NCBI RefSeq assembly: GCF_001427145.1
Contig: NZ_LMGL01000002.1
Location: 763,442 to 827,441, forward strand
DNA length: 64,000 nucleotides
Direction: 5' to 3'
Source: Microbacterium sp. Root166
GTDB taxonomy: Bacteria; Actinomycetota; Actinomycetes; Actinomycetales; Microbacteriaceae
The number at the start of each line of letters is the position of its first letter. Within the stretch, counting starts at the first letter, position 1. The notes under the pieces are model-generated. The model did no database searches. It was not told the origin of the DNA and saw only the letters and a list, made by a program, of their open reading frames with translations. A program made the position numbers and the translations under genes. This document shows positions 50,486-59,476 of the stretch, in pieces.

Positions 50486-51985
50486 GTGACGACCTTCGCC
50501 GAACTCGGCGTCGACCAGGACATCGTCGATGTCCTCGCCTCCAAGGGGATCGTGGATTCCTTCCCCATCCAGGAGCAGACCATCCCCCTCGGCCTCCCGG
50601 GCCAGGACATCATCGGCCAGGCCAAGACCGGCACGGGCAAGACCTTCGGCTTCGGCATCCCGGTCGTGCAGCGTCTCGGCCCCAACCCCGAGCCCGGCGT
50701 GAAGGCGCTGATCGTCGTGCCCACCCGCGAACTGTGCGTGCAGGTGTACGAAGACATCGACATGCTCACCCAGGGTCGCGCCACCAACGTCGTGGCCATC
50801 TACGGCGGCAAGGCGTACGAGGGCCAGATCGAGCAGCTGAAGGCCGGCGCGCAGATCGTGGTCGGCACCCCCGGCCGCCTCATCGACCTCAACAACCAGC
50901 GCCTGCTCGACCTGTCGAACGCCACCGAGGTGGTACTCGACGAGGCCGACAAGATGCTCGACCTCGGCTTCCTCGCCGACATCGAGAAGATCTTCCAGAA
51001 GGTCTCGCCGGTGCGCCACACCCAGCTGTTCTCGGCCACCATGCCCGGCCCGATCGTCGCGCTCGCGCGCCGGTTCATGACGAACCCGATCCACATCCGC
51101 GCGACCGACCCCGACGAGGGCCTCACACAGGCCAACATCAAGCACCTCGTGTACCGCGCCCACTCGCTCGACAAGGACGAGATCATCGCCCGCATCCTGC
51201 AGGCCGAGGGCCGCGGCAAGTCCGTGATCTTCACGCGCACCAAGCGCGCCGCCCAGAAGCTCTCCGACGAGCTGAGCGATCGCGGGTTCAACGCGGCCTC
51301 GGTGCACGGCGACATGAGCCAGGAGGCGCGCGAGCGCTCGATGGCCGGATTCAAGGCGGGCAAGCGCGACGTGCTCATCGCGACCGACGTCGCAGCCCGC
51401 GGCATCGACGTGGACGACGTCACGCACGTCATCAACCACACCATCCCCGACGACGAGAAGACCTACCTGCACCGCGCCGGCCGCACCGGCCGCGCCGGCA
51501 AGACCGGCATCGCGGTGACGTTCGTGGACTGGGACGACCTGCACAAGTGGGCGCTCATCAACCGCGCGCTCGAGTTCGGCCAGCCCGAGCCCGTCGAGAC
51601 GTACTCGTCGAGCCCGCACCTGTTCACCGACCTCGACATCCCCGCCGGCACGAAGGGCCGCATCGCGACGGCTCCGCGCACGCAGACCGTCAAGACGCAG
51701 GATGCCGAGCCCTCGCGCAACGGCAGCTCCGGCTCGCGCAACGGCACCTCCGGCACGCGCACCCGCACTCGCCGCCGCGGCGAGAGCACGGGCGACGGCC
51801 AGGCCGCCGCTCCCGAGGTGCCCGTGGTGCCCGCAGACCACGGCTCGCGGGACGCGGCCGACGGCGGCGGTACGCACGACGGCGGGGGCAAGGAGCACCA
51901 CGACGGCAACGCGGCACCGCGCCGTCGTCGCCGTCGCCGCGGCGGCTCACGCGGAGCCTCGGGCTCGGCGCCCGTCGGCGCCTGA
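50486..51985 (+). CDS. rhlE: DEAD-box RNA helicase, RhlE type
   Basis: The 499-residue protein has FPIQEQTIPLGLPGQDIIGQ (Q motif), AKTGTGKT (motif I) near residue 48 and PTRELCVQVYE (Ia). VLDEADKML is motif II near residue 152, SAT in FSATMPGP is motif III near residue 183, and HRAGRTGRAGKTG is motif VI near residue 330. The C-terminal 120 residues are Ser/Arg/Gly-rich and end in a basic run, probably disordered and RNA-binding. It remodels RNA in ribosome assembly or cold stress. The GTG at 50486 matches the conserved N-terminus TTFAELGVDQDIVDVL. The M. tuberculosis counterpart is Rv3211. Confidence 0.93.
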   Translation: MTTFAELGVDQDIVDVLASKGIVDSFPIQEQTIPLGLPGQDIIGQAKTGTGKTFGFGIPVVQRLGPNPEPGVKALIVVPTRELCVQVYEDIDMLTQGRATNVVAIYGGKAYEGQIEQLKAGAQIVVGTPGRLIDLNNQRLLDLSNATEVVLDEADKMLDLGFLADIEKIFQKVSPVRHTQLFSATMPGPIVALARRFMTNPIHIRATDPDEGLTQANIKHLVYRAHSLDKDEIIARILQAEGRGKSVIFTRTKRAAQKLSDELSDRGFNAASVHGDMSQEARERSMAGFKAGKRDVLIATDVAARGIDVDDVTHVINHTIPDDEKTYLHRAGRTGRAGKTGIAVTFVDWDDLHKWALINRALEFGQPEPVETYSSSPHLFTDLDIPAGTKGRIATAPRTQTVKTQDAEPSRNGSSGSRNGTSGTRTRTRRRGESTGDGQAAAPEVPVVPADHGSRDAADGGGTHDGGGKEHHDGNAAPRRRRRRRGGSRGASGSAPVGA

Positions 51986-52007
51986 GCCGCACCACCAGCA
52001 GCAACGC

Positions 52008-52039
52008 GATCTCCCCGGACTCAGCCGTCCGGGGAGATC
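52008..52039. terminator. Convergent terminator between rhlE and the DUF817 gene
   Basis: GATCTCCCCGGAC (52008-52020) pairs perfectly with GTCCGGGGAGATC (52027-52039) over a 6-base loop. On the plus strand GTGCTTTCG follows. It overlaps the last codons of the DUF817 gene. Confidence 0.7.
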
Positions 52040-52941
52040 GTGCTTTCGTGGGCAGGATCGCGCTCCGCGCCCCTCTGCCCGTCGCGCTCTCGGGCGGTGG
52101 GCGGGCGCGGCGGATAGACGAGCGTCACCAGCACCACGGAGATGATCATCAGCAGGAACCACGACACCAGCTTGGTGATCGAGACCGGCTGCCAGCCCTC
52201 GAGCTGATCCGGGTACGCCCACGCGCCCGCCCACGTCGCGATGTTCTCCGCGAGGTAGATGAAGAAGGCGACCCCGGCGAAAGCGGCAAGCAGCGGGATC
52301 CGCAGCACCGCCCGCCACACCCGTGCGTAGAGCACGGTGCGCCACCACAGCAGCGCGACGGCGGCCAGGAGCACCCACCGGGCGTCCCACCACCAGTGGT
52401 GGGTGAAGAAGTTCGCGTAGATGCCCACCGCGACGACGGCGGTGAGCCACCGGCGGGGGTAACGCACGAACCCGAGGTCGAACAGCCGGTACACGCGCAC
52501 CATGTACGACCCCACCGCGGCGTACATGAACCCGCTGAACAGCGGCACTCCGCCGATGCGCAGCACGCCGTCGGCCGCGTACATCCACGAGCCGACGTCG
52601 GTCTTGAACAGCTCCATGGCCGTGCCGGTGAGGTGGAACAGGACGATCACCCAGAGCTCGCGGCCCGTCTCGAGGCGCGTCGCGATCATCGTCACCTGGA
52701 TGGCGACGGCTGCGATCGTGAGGAAGTCGTTCGGGGCCAGCGCGGCATCGTCGGGGTACCACAGGCGCACTGCCACGATCACGACGAGCAGAGAGGCGCC
52801 GAACAGGCACGCCCACGCCTGCTTGAGCAGGAAGACCCCGACCTCGACGAGCCGGGCGCGAGCTCCTGTCGACGGGGCGTCGGCGAGGAAGCGGTGCGCG
52901 GCAGCGTCGATGCGCCGTTCGAGGCCGGTCGGCTGCCGCAT
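52021..52941 (-). CDS. DUF817 family membrane protein
   Basis: The 306-residue protein has eight or so hydrophobic segments. Characteristic elements are LKQAWACLFGASLLVVIV near residue 39, ELWVIVLFHLTGTAMELFKTDVGSW near residue 95, GGVPLFSGFMYAAVGSY near residue 128, and YANFFTHHWWWDARW near residue 175. The function is unknown; conserved aromatic and His residues in the membrane region suggest a cofactor or substrate site. TAGCGT (52948-52953) lies 6 bases upstream of the ATG, so it is probably leaderless. Confidence 0.9.
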   Translation of the reverse strand: MRQPTGLERRIDAAAHRFLADAPSTGARARLVEVGVFLLKQAWACLFGASLLVVIVAVRLWYPDDAALAPNDFLTIAAVAIQVTMIATRLETGRELWVIVLFHLTGTAMELFKTDVGSWMYAADGVLRIGGVPLFSGFMYAAVGSYMVRVYRLFDLGFVRYPRRWLTAVVAVGIYANFFTHHWWWDARWVLLAAVALLWWRTVLYARVWRAVLRIPLLAAFAGVAFFIYLAENIATWAGAWAYPDQLEGWQPVSITKLVSWFLLMIISVVLVTLVYPPRPPTARERDGQRGAERDPAHESTISPDG

Positions 52942-52947
52942 CCCCCG

Positions 52948-52953
52948 ACGCTA
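52948..52953 (-). promoter_or_regulatory. Leaderless -10 box of the DUF817 gene
   Basis: TAGCGT on the minus strand lies 6 bases before the ATG at 52941. Confidence 0.45.
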
Positions 52954-53068
52954 GCCGACGCGCCGCGTCTTCTCGCGCAATCGCGTGAACCGGGACACGT
53001 CCAGGCGCTACCCTGAGCGAGCGCCGCACGAACGCGGCGCGACCTCGCATTTCAGAAAGGCACACATC

Positions 53069-53497
53069 GTGCGATTCATCGAAGCCGTGAACACGGACTA
53101 CGAATACCAGGGCTTCTGGGGCTCCATCGGAGACATCATCTGGTGGTTCCTCCTGGTCTTCGTGTTCTTCGCGTACCTCTTCGCCCTCTTCGCCGTCATC
53201 GGCGACCTGTTCCGCGACCACAAGCTCAACGGCTTCTGGAAGGCGATCTGGATCATCTTCCTGATCTTCGTGCCGTTCCTGACGCTGCTGGTCTACCTGA
53301 TCGCCCGCGGCAACGGCATGGCCGAGCGCGGCGCTGCTCAGGCCAAGGAGCTGCAGGCCGCTCAGGAGGCCTACATCAAGCAGGTCGCCGTGGGCACCAG
53401 CCCGGCCGACGAGATCGCCAAGGCGAAGGCCCTGCTCGACGCAGGCACCATCACCCAGGCCGAGTACGACGCCATCAAGACCAAGGCGCTCGGCTGA
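53069..53497 (+). CDS. Membrane protein with C-terminal SHOCT domain
   Basis: The 142-residue protein has two hydrophobic helices near residues 19-45 and 55-78 (PLDc_N-like, with DHKLNGFWKAIWIIFLIFVP). A helical linker follows, then the SHOCT motif ADEIAKAKALLDAGTITQAE near residue 111. SHOCT domains are short oligomerisation modules. Two N-terminal acidic/aromatic residue runs (NTDYEYQGFW) precede the membrane. GTG 53069 has AGAAAGG 8 bases upstream. The function is unknown. Confidence 0.8.
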   Translation: MRFIEAVNTDYEYQGFWGSIGDIIWWFLLVFVFFAYLFALFAVIGDLFRDHKLNGFWKAIWIIFLIFVPFLTLLVYLIARGNGMAERGAAQAKELQAAQEAYIKQVAVGTSPADEIAKAKALLDAGTITQAEYDAIKTKALG

Positions 53498-53518
53498 GTC
53501 TCCGACCGAACGACGGTC

Positions 53519-53553
53519 GCGCCCTCGTCCCCCTCACGGGTGGACGGGGGCGC
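53519..53553. terminator. Convergent hairpin between the SHOCT and PHP genes
   Basis: GCGCCCTCGTCC (53519-53530) and GGACGGGGGCGC (53542-53553) form a 12-bp stem with one T-G pair over an 11-base loop. TT follows on the plus strand. The PHP stop codon lies in the loop. Confidence 0.55.
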
Positions 53554-54397
53554 TTCCCGTTGCGCGCTCGAAGATGCGCGCCACCATCTCGTCGTCGGTG
53601 GTGTTCTCGCCGGGCTGGTTAGGCTTGCCGAGGCCGTGGTAGTCGCTCGAGCCGGTCACGATCAGGTCGCGCTCGGCGCTGAGCCGGCGCAGGACGCGGG
53701 TGGCTTCGGGCATGTTCTCGCGGTGCCCCAGCTCGAACCCGGCGAGGCCGGCCTGCAGCATCCGCTCCATCAGCGGCTCCGGAAGCAGCCCGGCGCGGCC
53801 GGCGGGATGCGCGATCACCGGGACTCCCCCGGCGCCGACGACGAGCTCCACGGCGGTGACGGGGTCGGGTGCGTACAGCGCGACGTAGTAGTCGCCGCCC
53901 GGGCTCAGGATGCTCGAGAACGCCTCTGCGCGATCCCGCACGAGTCCTCTCGCGACGAGCGCGTCGGCAATGTGCGGGCGCCCCACGGTCGCGTCCTGCC
54001 CGGTCTGGGCGACGATGTCCTCCCACGCCAGGTCGTAGTCGCGCGAGATGCGGTCGGCCATGACGCGCGCGCGATCCAGCCGCGATGACCGGATGCGATC
54101 GGTCATGGCGCGCAGATCGGGGTCGTCGGGGTCGATGAGGTACGCCAGCACGTGGACGCTGCGCCAGTCGTGACGGGCGGACAGCTCCATGCCGGGCACG
54201 AAGGTCATGCCGAGCGAGGTGGCAGCCTCGGCCGCCTCGGCCCAGCCCGAGGTGGTGTCGTGGTCGGTCAGCGCGGCGGTCCGCAGCCCGTTCCGGTGCG
54301 CGGCCGCCATCACCTGCGCAGGCGACTCGGTGCCGTCGGAGTGCACGGAATGGAGATGCAGATCGCTCGGTCCGTCGAAGCGACGCTCTCCCCTCAT
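53534..54397 (-). CDS. PHP-domain metal-dependent phosphoesterase
   Basis: The 287-residue protein begins DLHLHSVHSDGTESPAQVM, the first metal motif (HxHxxxSDG). ALTDHDTTSGWAEA is near residue 42, FVPGMELSARHD near residue 65, VPVIAHPAGR near residue 200, and GSSDYHG near residue 255 completes the site. It resembles the YciV/RNase AM (3',5'-nucleoside bisphosphate phosphatase) type, which acts on short RNA ends and pAp. TACGCT (54404-54409) lies 6 bases upstream of the ATG. It is divergent from the EEP-domain gene, so both promoters share a 75-base gap. Confidence 0.88.
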   Translation of the reverse strand: MRGERRFDGPSDLHLHSVHSDGTESPAQVMAAAHRNGLRTAALTDHDTTSGWAEAAEAATSLGMTFVPGMELSARHDWRSVHVLAYLIDPDDPDLRAMTDRIRSSRLDRARVMADRISRDYDLAWEDIVAQTGQDATVGRPHIADALVARGLVRDRAEAFSSILSPGGDYYVALYAPDPVTAVELVVGAGGVPVIAHPAGRAGLLPEPLMERMLQAGLAGFELGHRENMPEATRVLRRLSAERDLIVTGSSDYHGLGKPNQPGENTTDDEMVARIFERATGSAPVHP

Positions 54398-54403
54398 CCT
54401 CCG

Positions 54404-54465
54404 AGCGTAGCGTCCGCGACATGCGGGGCCGTGCTGACGGATCTCCCAGACTGCTCGCATAGAGT
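54404..54465. promoter_or_regulatory. Divergent leaderless -10 boxes of the PHP (-) and EEP (+) genes
   Basis: The minus-strand TACGCT (54404-54409) is 6 bases before the ATG at 54397. The plus-strand TAGAGT (54460-54465) is 7 bases before the GTG at 54473. Confidence 0.45.
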
Positions 54466-54472
54466 CGCCGTC

Positions 54473-55495
54473 GTGCTTCGCCTGACGGGGATCCTCCTGA
54501 CCGTGCTGTGTGCGATCGCCGCCGCCGTCCTCACCTGGCCCGCGTTCTTCCGCCTCGAGCGGGTCTACCCGATCGCTCAGCTGGTGTCCTTCCGCGGGGT
54601 CCTCGCAGCCGCTTTCGCGATCGCCGTCGTCGTCGGACTGCTGCTGGCCCTGATCCGCCCGATCCGGGCGCTCGCGCTGTCGCTGGCGGCCGTCGCCGCC
54701 GTCGCCGCCATTGCGAACGGCGCGATCCTGGTGGGCCGCGGGGGCCTCGGAACCGACGCCCTGCCCGCGAAGACCGAGTCGGCCGTGCGCGTGATGACGT
54801 GGAACACAGCCGGGCCCGCCACGCCGCCGGAGACGATCGCCAAGATCGCGGTGGCGATGGATGCCGACATCGTGGCCCTCCCCGAGACGACCATCGAGAC
54901 CGGCGAGCGCGTGGCGATAGCGATGCGCGATCTCGGGCACCGGATGTGGGCCCATCACGCGGAGGATCCATCCACGGAATGGGACGCCGGGTCCACCACT
55001 CTCCTGATCTCCCCCGACCTCGGCGATTACGCCGTCATCGAGTCCTCGATCGACGGGACGAGCAACACGTCGACGGTGCCGAGCGCAGTCGCGATGCCGA
55101 CCGACGGCGACGGCCCGATCGTCGTCGCGGCGCATGCCGTGGCACCTCGGCAGAGCTACATGCAGGAGTGGCGGGACGACCTCAGGTGGCTCGCGGACCA
55201 GTGCGCGACGGCGAACGTCATCATGGCGGGCGACTTCAACGCCACGGTCGATCACATGGACGGCCTGGGCGCGGGCGGGGGCACCCTCGGCCTGTGCCGG
55301 GACGCCGCCATCGAGAGCGGCAACGGCGCCATCGGCACGTGGTCCGTGGCCTACCCTCCCGTTCTCGGAACTCCCATCGACCACGTCATGGCCACGTCGG
55401 GATGGAAGGCGACCGGCTCGCTGGTGCTGCGCTCCCTGGACGACTCGGGGTCCGATCACCGCCCGCTGATCGTGCAGCTGGAGCCTGTGGACTGA
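54473..55495 (+). CDS. Membrane-anchored endonuclease/exonuclease/phosphatase (EEP) family protein
   Basis: The 340-residue protein has three N-terminal hydrophobic segments, near residues 3-25, 42-62 and 66-90. An extracytoplasmic EEP domain follows, with VMTWNTAGP near residue 107, IVALPETTIE near residue 135 (catalytic Glu), ANVIMAGDFNATVDHM near residue 250, and the terminal GSDHRPLIVQL near residue 325. Such proteins hydrolyse phosphodiesters of nucleic acids or phospholipids; the substrate is unknown here. The start at GTG 54473 agrees with the leaderless promoter. Confidence 0.87.
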   Translation: MLRLTGILLTVLCAIAAAVLTWPAFFRLERVYPIAQLVSFRGVLAAAFAIAVVVGLLLALIRPIRALALSLAAVAAVAAIANGAILVGRGGLGTDALPAKTESAVRVMTWNTAGPATPPETIAKIAVAMDADIVALPETTIETGERVAIAMRDLGHRMWAHHAEDPSTEWDAGSTTLLISPDLGDYAVIESSIDGTSNTSTVPSAVAMPTDGDGPIVVAAHAVAPRQSYMQEWRDDLRWLADQCATANVIMAGDFNATVDHMDGLGAGGGTLGLCRDAAIESGNGAIGTWSVAYPPVLGTPIDHVMATSGWKATGSLVLRSLDDSGSDHRPLIVQLEPVD

Positions 55496-55522
55496 CCCGG
55501 GCATCCGACGCCTCGTGCGTGT

Positions 55523-55528
55523 CAGACT
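55523..55528 (+). promoter_or_regulatory. Leaderless -10 box of the aminopeptidase P gene
   Basis: CAGACT is followed by 6 bases and then the ATG at 55535. Confidence 0.35.
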
Positions 55529-55534
55529 GGGTGC

Positions 55535-56959
55535 ATGAGCACCACAGGCGACAGCGACACGATCGCGCAGACCGACGCCGAGAAGCCCGTCACGACGAGC
55601 ACGAACCGTCGTCAGCCCTACGGGCAGGGATTCCTCGACACCATCTCCGAGGGCTGGGCCGAGCGCGCTGAGACCGCGCCCCCGGCGCGTCCCCAGGCCG
55701 CCTTCGCGGCTGCGCGCCGCGCCGCCGTGTCGGCGACGTTCCCGGGCCGCCGCCTCCTCATCCCCGCCGGTGAGCTCAAGCAGCGCAGCAACGACACCGA
55801 CTACCCGTTCCGGGCCCACTCCGCGTTCTCTTACCTGACCGGGTGGGCCAGCGACGCCGAGCCGGGATCCGTGCTCGTGTTCGAGCCGTCGGGCACCGCC
55901 GGTCACGATGTGACGCTGTACTTCCGTGAGCGCGCCGACCGGACCACGGCGGAGTTCTACTCGGATGCCTCGATCGGCGAGTTCTGGATCGGACCGCGTC
56001 CCGCGCTCGCCGGCGTGGCCGCCGACCTGGGCATCGCCACCGCCCACATCGATGCGCTCGAGCTTCGCGCGGACGACGCCGTGGTCGACGAGGACGAGGA
56101 TCTCACCCGCTTCGTGTCCGAGCTGCGCCTGGTCAAGGACGAGTACGAGATCGCTCAGATGCAGCTGGCCGTCGACGTGACCGCCCGCGGGTTCGACGAC
56201 ATCGTCGCCAACCTTCCCGGAATCATGGCGCACCCGCGCGGCGAGCGCATCGTCGAAGGCGTGTTCCACAAGCGGGCCCGCAGCGACGGCAATGCGGTCG
56301 GCTACGACACCATCGCGGCGTCCGGCCCGCACGCCTGTTACCTGCACTGGACGCGCAACGACGGCGCCGTGGTCCCCGGCGATTTGATCCTCATCGACGC
56401 CGGCGCGGAGGTCGACAGCCTCTACACCGCCGACATCACGCGCACCCTCCCCGTCAGCGGCCGGTTCACCGAGATCCAGCGCAAGGTCTACGAAGCGGTC
56501 CGCGAGGCCGCGGACGCCGCGTTCGCCGCCGCGCAGCCGGGTGTGAAGTTCCGCCAGGTGCATGAAGCCGCGATGCGGGTGATCGCGGCCCGCGTCGCCG
56601 AGTGGGGACTGCTTCCCGTGTCGGCCGAGGAGGCGCTCGACGCCGACAGCGGCGGCCACCACCGCCGCTACATGGTGCACGGCACCAGCCACCACCTCGG
56701 CATCGACGTGCACGACTGCGCGCAGGCGCGTCGCGACATGTACTACGACGGGCTGCTCGAGGCGGGCATGGTGTTCACCATCGAGCCCGGCCTCTACTTC
56801 CAGATCGACGACCTCACCGTGCCCGAGGAGTACCGCGGCATCGGCGTGCGCATCGAGGACGACATCCTGATGACCGCCGACGGTCCCGTGAACCTCTCGG
56901 CGGGGATCCCCCGCACGGCCGACGAGGTCGAGGCCTGGATCGCGCGGCAGTCCGCCTGA
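55535..56959 (+). CDS. pepP: Xaa-Pro aminopeptidase (M24B, aminopeptidase P)
   Basis: In this 474-residue protein the N-terminal control domain has KQRSNDTDYPFRAHSAFSYL near residue 85. The pita-bread catalytic domain has all dimetal ligands: Asp in LILIDAGAEVDSLYTADITR near residue 288, His in GTSHHLGIDVHDCA near residue 385, Glu in MVFTIEPGLYF near residue 413, and Glu in GIGVRIEDDIL near residue 436. It removes an N-terminal residue preceding proline. The gamma-glutamyltransferase-like gene starts 2 bases after its stop, so the two form a peptide-turnover unit. Confidence 0.92.
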   Translation: MSTTGDSDTIAQTDAEKPVTTSTNRRQPYGQGFLDTISEGWAERAETAPPARPQAAFAAARRAAVSATFPGRRLLIPAGELKQRSNDTDYPFRAHSAFSYLTGWASDAEPGSVLVFEPSGTAGHDVTLYFRERADRTTAEFYSDASIGEFWIGPRPALAGVAADLGIATAHIDALELRADDAVVDEDEDLTRFVSELRLVKDEYEIAQMQLAVDVTARGFDDIVANLPGIMAHPRGERIVEGVFHKRARSDGNAVGYDTIAASGPHACYLHWTRNDGAVVPGDLILIDAGAEVDSLYTADITRTLPVSGRFTEIQRKVYEAVREAADAAFAAAQPGVKFRQVHEAAMRVIAARVAEWGLLPVSAEEALDADSGGHHRRYMVHGTSHHLGIDVHDCAQARRDMYYDGLLEAGMVFTIEPGLYFQIDDLTVPEEYRGIGVRIEDDILMTADGPVNLSAGIPRTADEVEAWIARQSA

Positions 56960-56961
56960 CC

Positions 56962-58761
56962 GTGGGCTACACCCCGCCCCCGGCCTTCACGACCCGCCCG
57001 ACGCTGTCGGGCACGTTCGGCATGTCGGCATCCACTCACTGGCTCGCGACGGCGACGGCGCAGGCCGTGCTGGAACGGGGCGGGAACGCGTTCGATGCGT
57101 CGGTGGCCGCGGCGTTCGTCCTCCACGTCGTCGAGCCCCACCTGAACGGGCCGGGCGGCGACCTCGTGGGCATTTTCCAGACAGCGGATGCCGCAGCCCC
57201 GACGGTGCTGATGGGTCAGGGTCCCGCACCGGAAGGCGCGACGATCGAGCACTTCCGCGAGGAGGGGCTCGACCTCGTCCCCGGGGCCGGCGGCCTGGCG
57301 GCGGCCGTGCCCGGGGCGGTGGACGCGTGGCTGCTCCTGCTGCGCGACCACGGCACGTGGGAGGTCGGCGACGTGCTGGCCTACGCGATCGACTACGCCC
57401 GGTCGGGGCATCCGCTCGTCGCCCAGGCCGCGGCGACGATCGCACGCGTCGCCGACCTGTTCGAGTCGGACTGGACGAGCTCGCGCGACCTGTGGATGCC
57501 GGAGGGCCGGCTGCCGGTCGCGGGCGAGATCGTGCGGAATCCTGCGTACGCGGCCGTGCTCGACGGGCTCGTGCACGCGTCGTGCTCGGTGCGCGACGAC
57601 GGGCCCGTGGGCAGAGCCGCACGGATCGACGCCGCACGGCGGGAGTGGCGGACCGGACAGGTGGCGCACGAGGCGGCGGACTTCCTTTCGCGGCCGCATC
57701 GCCACGCGACCGGCGGCTCGCACGCCGGGGTGATCACCGCCGAGGACTTCGCCGCGTTCGAAGCCGGGTACGAGCCGGCCGTCACGCGGGATTTCCGTGG
57801 CCACTCGATCTCGAAGGCCGGCGCCTGGACACAGGGACCGGCGCTGCTGCAGACGCTAGCGCTGCTGGAGCCGCTGGACGGTGACCTCCTCGATCCGTCC
57901 CAGGAGGTCGGCGCCCACACGATCCTCGAGGCGCAGAAGCTCGCGCTCGCCGACCGCGATGCCTGGTTCGGTGACGACGACGTCGACCTGGACGCCCTCC
58001 TGGACGCCGACTACCTCGCCCAGCGGCGGACCCTGATCGGCGACGAGGCGTCACGGGAGTTCCGTCCGGGTGCGATCCGGGGCCGGACGCCCTTCATCCC
58101 GCCGCTGCGCACCGACGCCGGGCCGGCCTCCGCTGCCAGCGGCGAGCCGACCGTCGACCGGTCCGGCCAGACGCGCGGCGACACCTGCCACCTCGACGTC
58201 ATCGACCGCTGGGGCAACATCGTCTCGGCGACACCGTCCGGGGGCTGGCTGCAGTCCTCGCCGACGATCCCCGCCCTCGGGTTCTGCCTCGGCACGCGCC
58301 TGCAGATGACGTGGCTCGAGCCGGGGCATCCGTCGTCGCTGACGCCGGGCCGGAGGCCCCGTACCACGCTCACCCCGACGCTGGTCTCGCGCGACGGTGT
58401 GCCCGAGTTCGCGATCGGCTCCCCCGGCGGCGACCAGCAGGATCAATGGCAGCTGCTGGCGCTGCTGCGCATGATCGTGGGCGGCTACAGCCCGCAGGAG
58501 GCCATCGACGCCCCCGCCCTGCACACCACGGCGATGCCCGAGTCGTTCTGGCCGCGCACGTGGACGCCGGCCGGCGCCGTCGTCGAGAACCGGCTCGGCG
58601 ATGCGCTCATCGACGGCCTGGCGGCGCGCGGGCACGCGGTCACCCGGGCCGGCGACTGGTCGCTGGGCAGAGTGTCCGCCGTCGGACGCCGGGGCGATGA
58701 CGGCGTCCTCTGGGCGGCCGCCAACGCCCGGGGCATGCAGGGCTACGCCGCCGGGCGCTGA
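56962..58761 (+). CDS. Gamma-glutamyltransferase-family protein
   Basis: The 599-residue Ntn-hydrolase precursor has SASTHWLATATAQAVLERGG near residue 17 and FDASVAAAFVLHVVEPHLNGPGGD near residue 44. The self-processing Thr is in TRGDTCHLDVIDRWGNIVSAT near residue 408, where the usual TTH is TCH. GFCLGTRLQMTWLEPGHPSSL and RPRTTLTPTLV follow. No signal peptide is visible, unlike secreted GGTs, so it may act in the cytoplasm. It cleaves gamma-glutamyl bonds or related amides. The GTG start follows pepP closely. Confidence 0.88.
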   Translation: MGYTPPPAFTTRPTLSGTFGMSASTHWLATATAQAVLERGGNAFDASVAAAFVLHVVEPHLNGPGGDLVGIFQTADAAAPTVLMGQGPAPEGATIEHFREEGLDLVPGAGGLAAAVPGAVDAWLLLLRDHGTWEVGDVLAYAIDYARSGHPLVAQAAATIARVADLFESDWTSSRDLWMPEGRLPVAGEIVRNPAYAAVLDGLVHASCSVRDDGPVGRAARIDAARREWRTGQVAHEAADFLSRPHRHATGGSHAGVITAEDFAAFEAGYEPAVTRDFRGHSISKAGAWTQGPALLQTLALLEPLDGDLLDPSQEVGAHTILEAQKLALADRDAWFGDDDVDLDALLDADYLAQRRTLIGDEASREFRPGAIRGRTPFIPPLRTDAGPASAASGEPTVDRSGQTRGDTCHLDVIDRWGNIVSATPSGGWLQSSPTIPALGFCLGTRLQMTWLEPGHPSSLTPGRRPRTTLTPTLVSRDGVPEFAIGSPGGDQQDQWQLLALLRMIVGGYSPQEAIDAPALHTTAMPESFWPRTWTPAGAVVENRLGDALIDGLAARGHAVTRAGDWSLGRVSAVGRRGDDGVLWAAANARGMQGYAAGR

Positions 58762-58768
58762 CCGGCCG

Positions 58769-59476
58769 CTAGGACCTGCGTCGCATCCATGCGGCCACGA
58801 GCGGTGCCAGTTCGGCGCCGATCTCGTCGGCAGGGCGCTTGCGACCCTTCACCTCGAAGGAGTGGCCGCCGCCGTCGATCCACAGGATCTCGGCATCCCG
58901 GCAGGCGGCGACCGCCGCCTCGAGCTGCTCGATCGGCTGGATGAACGGGTCGTTGCTGCCCTCGACGAACAGCTGGGGCGGCGCGACGTCCGGCAGGTGG
59001 GCCGTGCGCGCCTTCGCGGGATCCCCGGGCGGATGCAGCGGATATCCCAGGTAGATCAGCCCCGCCGGCGCGATGCGTCCCTCGGCTGCTGCCATCGAGG
59101 CCATGCGTCCGCCATAGGACTTGCCCGCTGCCCAGACCGGCAGGCCGTGCTGAGCCGCCGCGGCCTCGGCCGCCGCCCAGGTCGCGACGGCGTGGGCCGC
59201 GGGTCCGGGCATCCGTCGTCCTGCCTCGAGGTAGGGGAAGTTGAAGCGCAGCGTCGCCACGCCCTCGTCGGCCAGCCCACGGGAGAAGCCGGTGAGGAAC
59301 GGATGCCGGTACCCCGCGCCGGCGCCGTGCGCGATGGCCAGAGCGGCCCAGGCATCGGACCGGTGCACGAGGTCCGCCGACACCTCCACCGACCCTGAGT
59401 GCAGCTCCACGGCGAAGTTCGTCGGTCTGCTGTCGTCCATTCCGTCCATCCCGTTCATCATGCCCGCCCCGCTCAT
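58769..59476 (-). CDS. Alpha/beta hydrolase, KANL3/Tex30 (dienelactone hydrolase-like) family
   Basis: The 235-residue hydrolase has LAIAHGAGAGYRHPFLTGFS near residue 46 (oxyanion region). The nucleophile elbow is AAGKSYGGRMAS near residue 115, Asp is in EGSNDPFIQP near residue 175 and His in GGGHSFEVKG near residue 207. The N-terminus is Met-rich (MSGAGMMNGMDGMDD), giving several possible starts; I use ATG 59476, which overlaps the permease stop by 4 bases. It is the last gene of the stress-protein/ABC-exporter unit. The substrate is unknown. Confidence 0.85.
   Translation of the reverse strand: MSGAGMMNGMDGMDDSRPTNFAVELHSGSVEVSADLVHRSDAWAALAIAHGAGAGYRHPFLTGFSRGLADEGVATLRFNFPYLEAGRRMPGPAAHAVATWAAAEAAAAQHGLPVWAAGKSYGGRMASMAAAEGRIAPAGLIYLGYPLHPPGDPAKARTAHLPDVAPPQLFVEGSNDPFIQPIEQLEAAVAACRDAEILWIDGGGHSFEVKGRKRPADEIGAELAPLVAAWMRRRS

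Noticed and set aside
53534..56713. 1059-codon minus-strand frame
   Set aside because: Only the part from ATG 54397 onward encodes the PHP protein; the rest is antisense to the EEP and aminopeptidase P genes.
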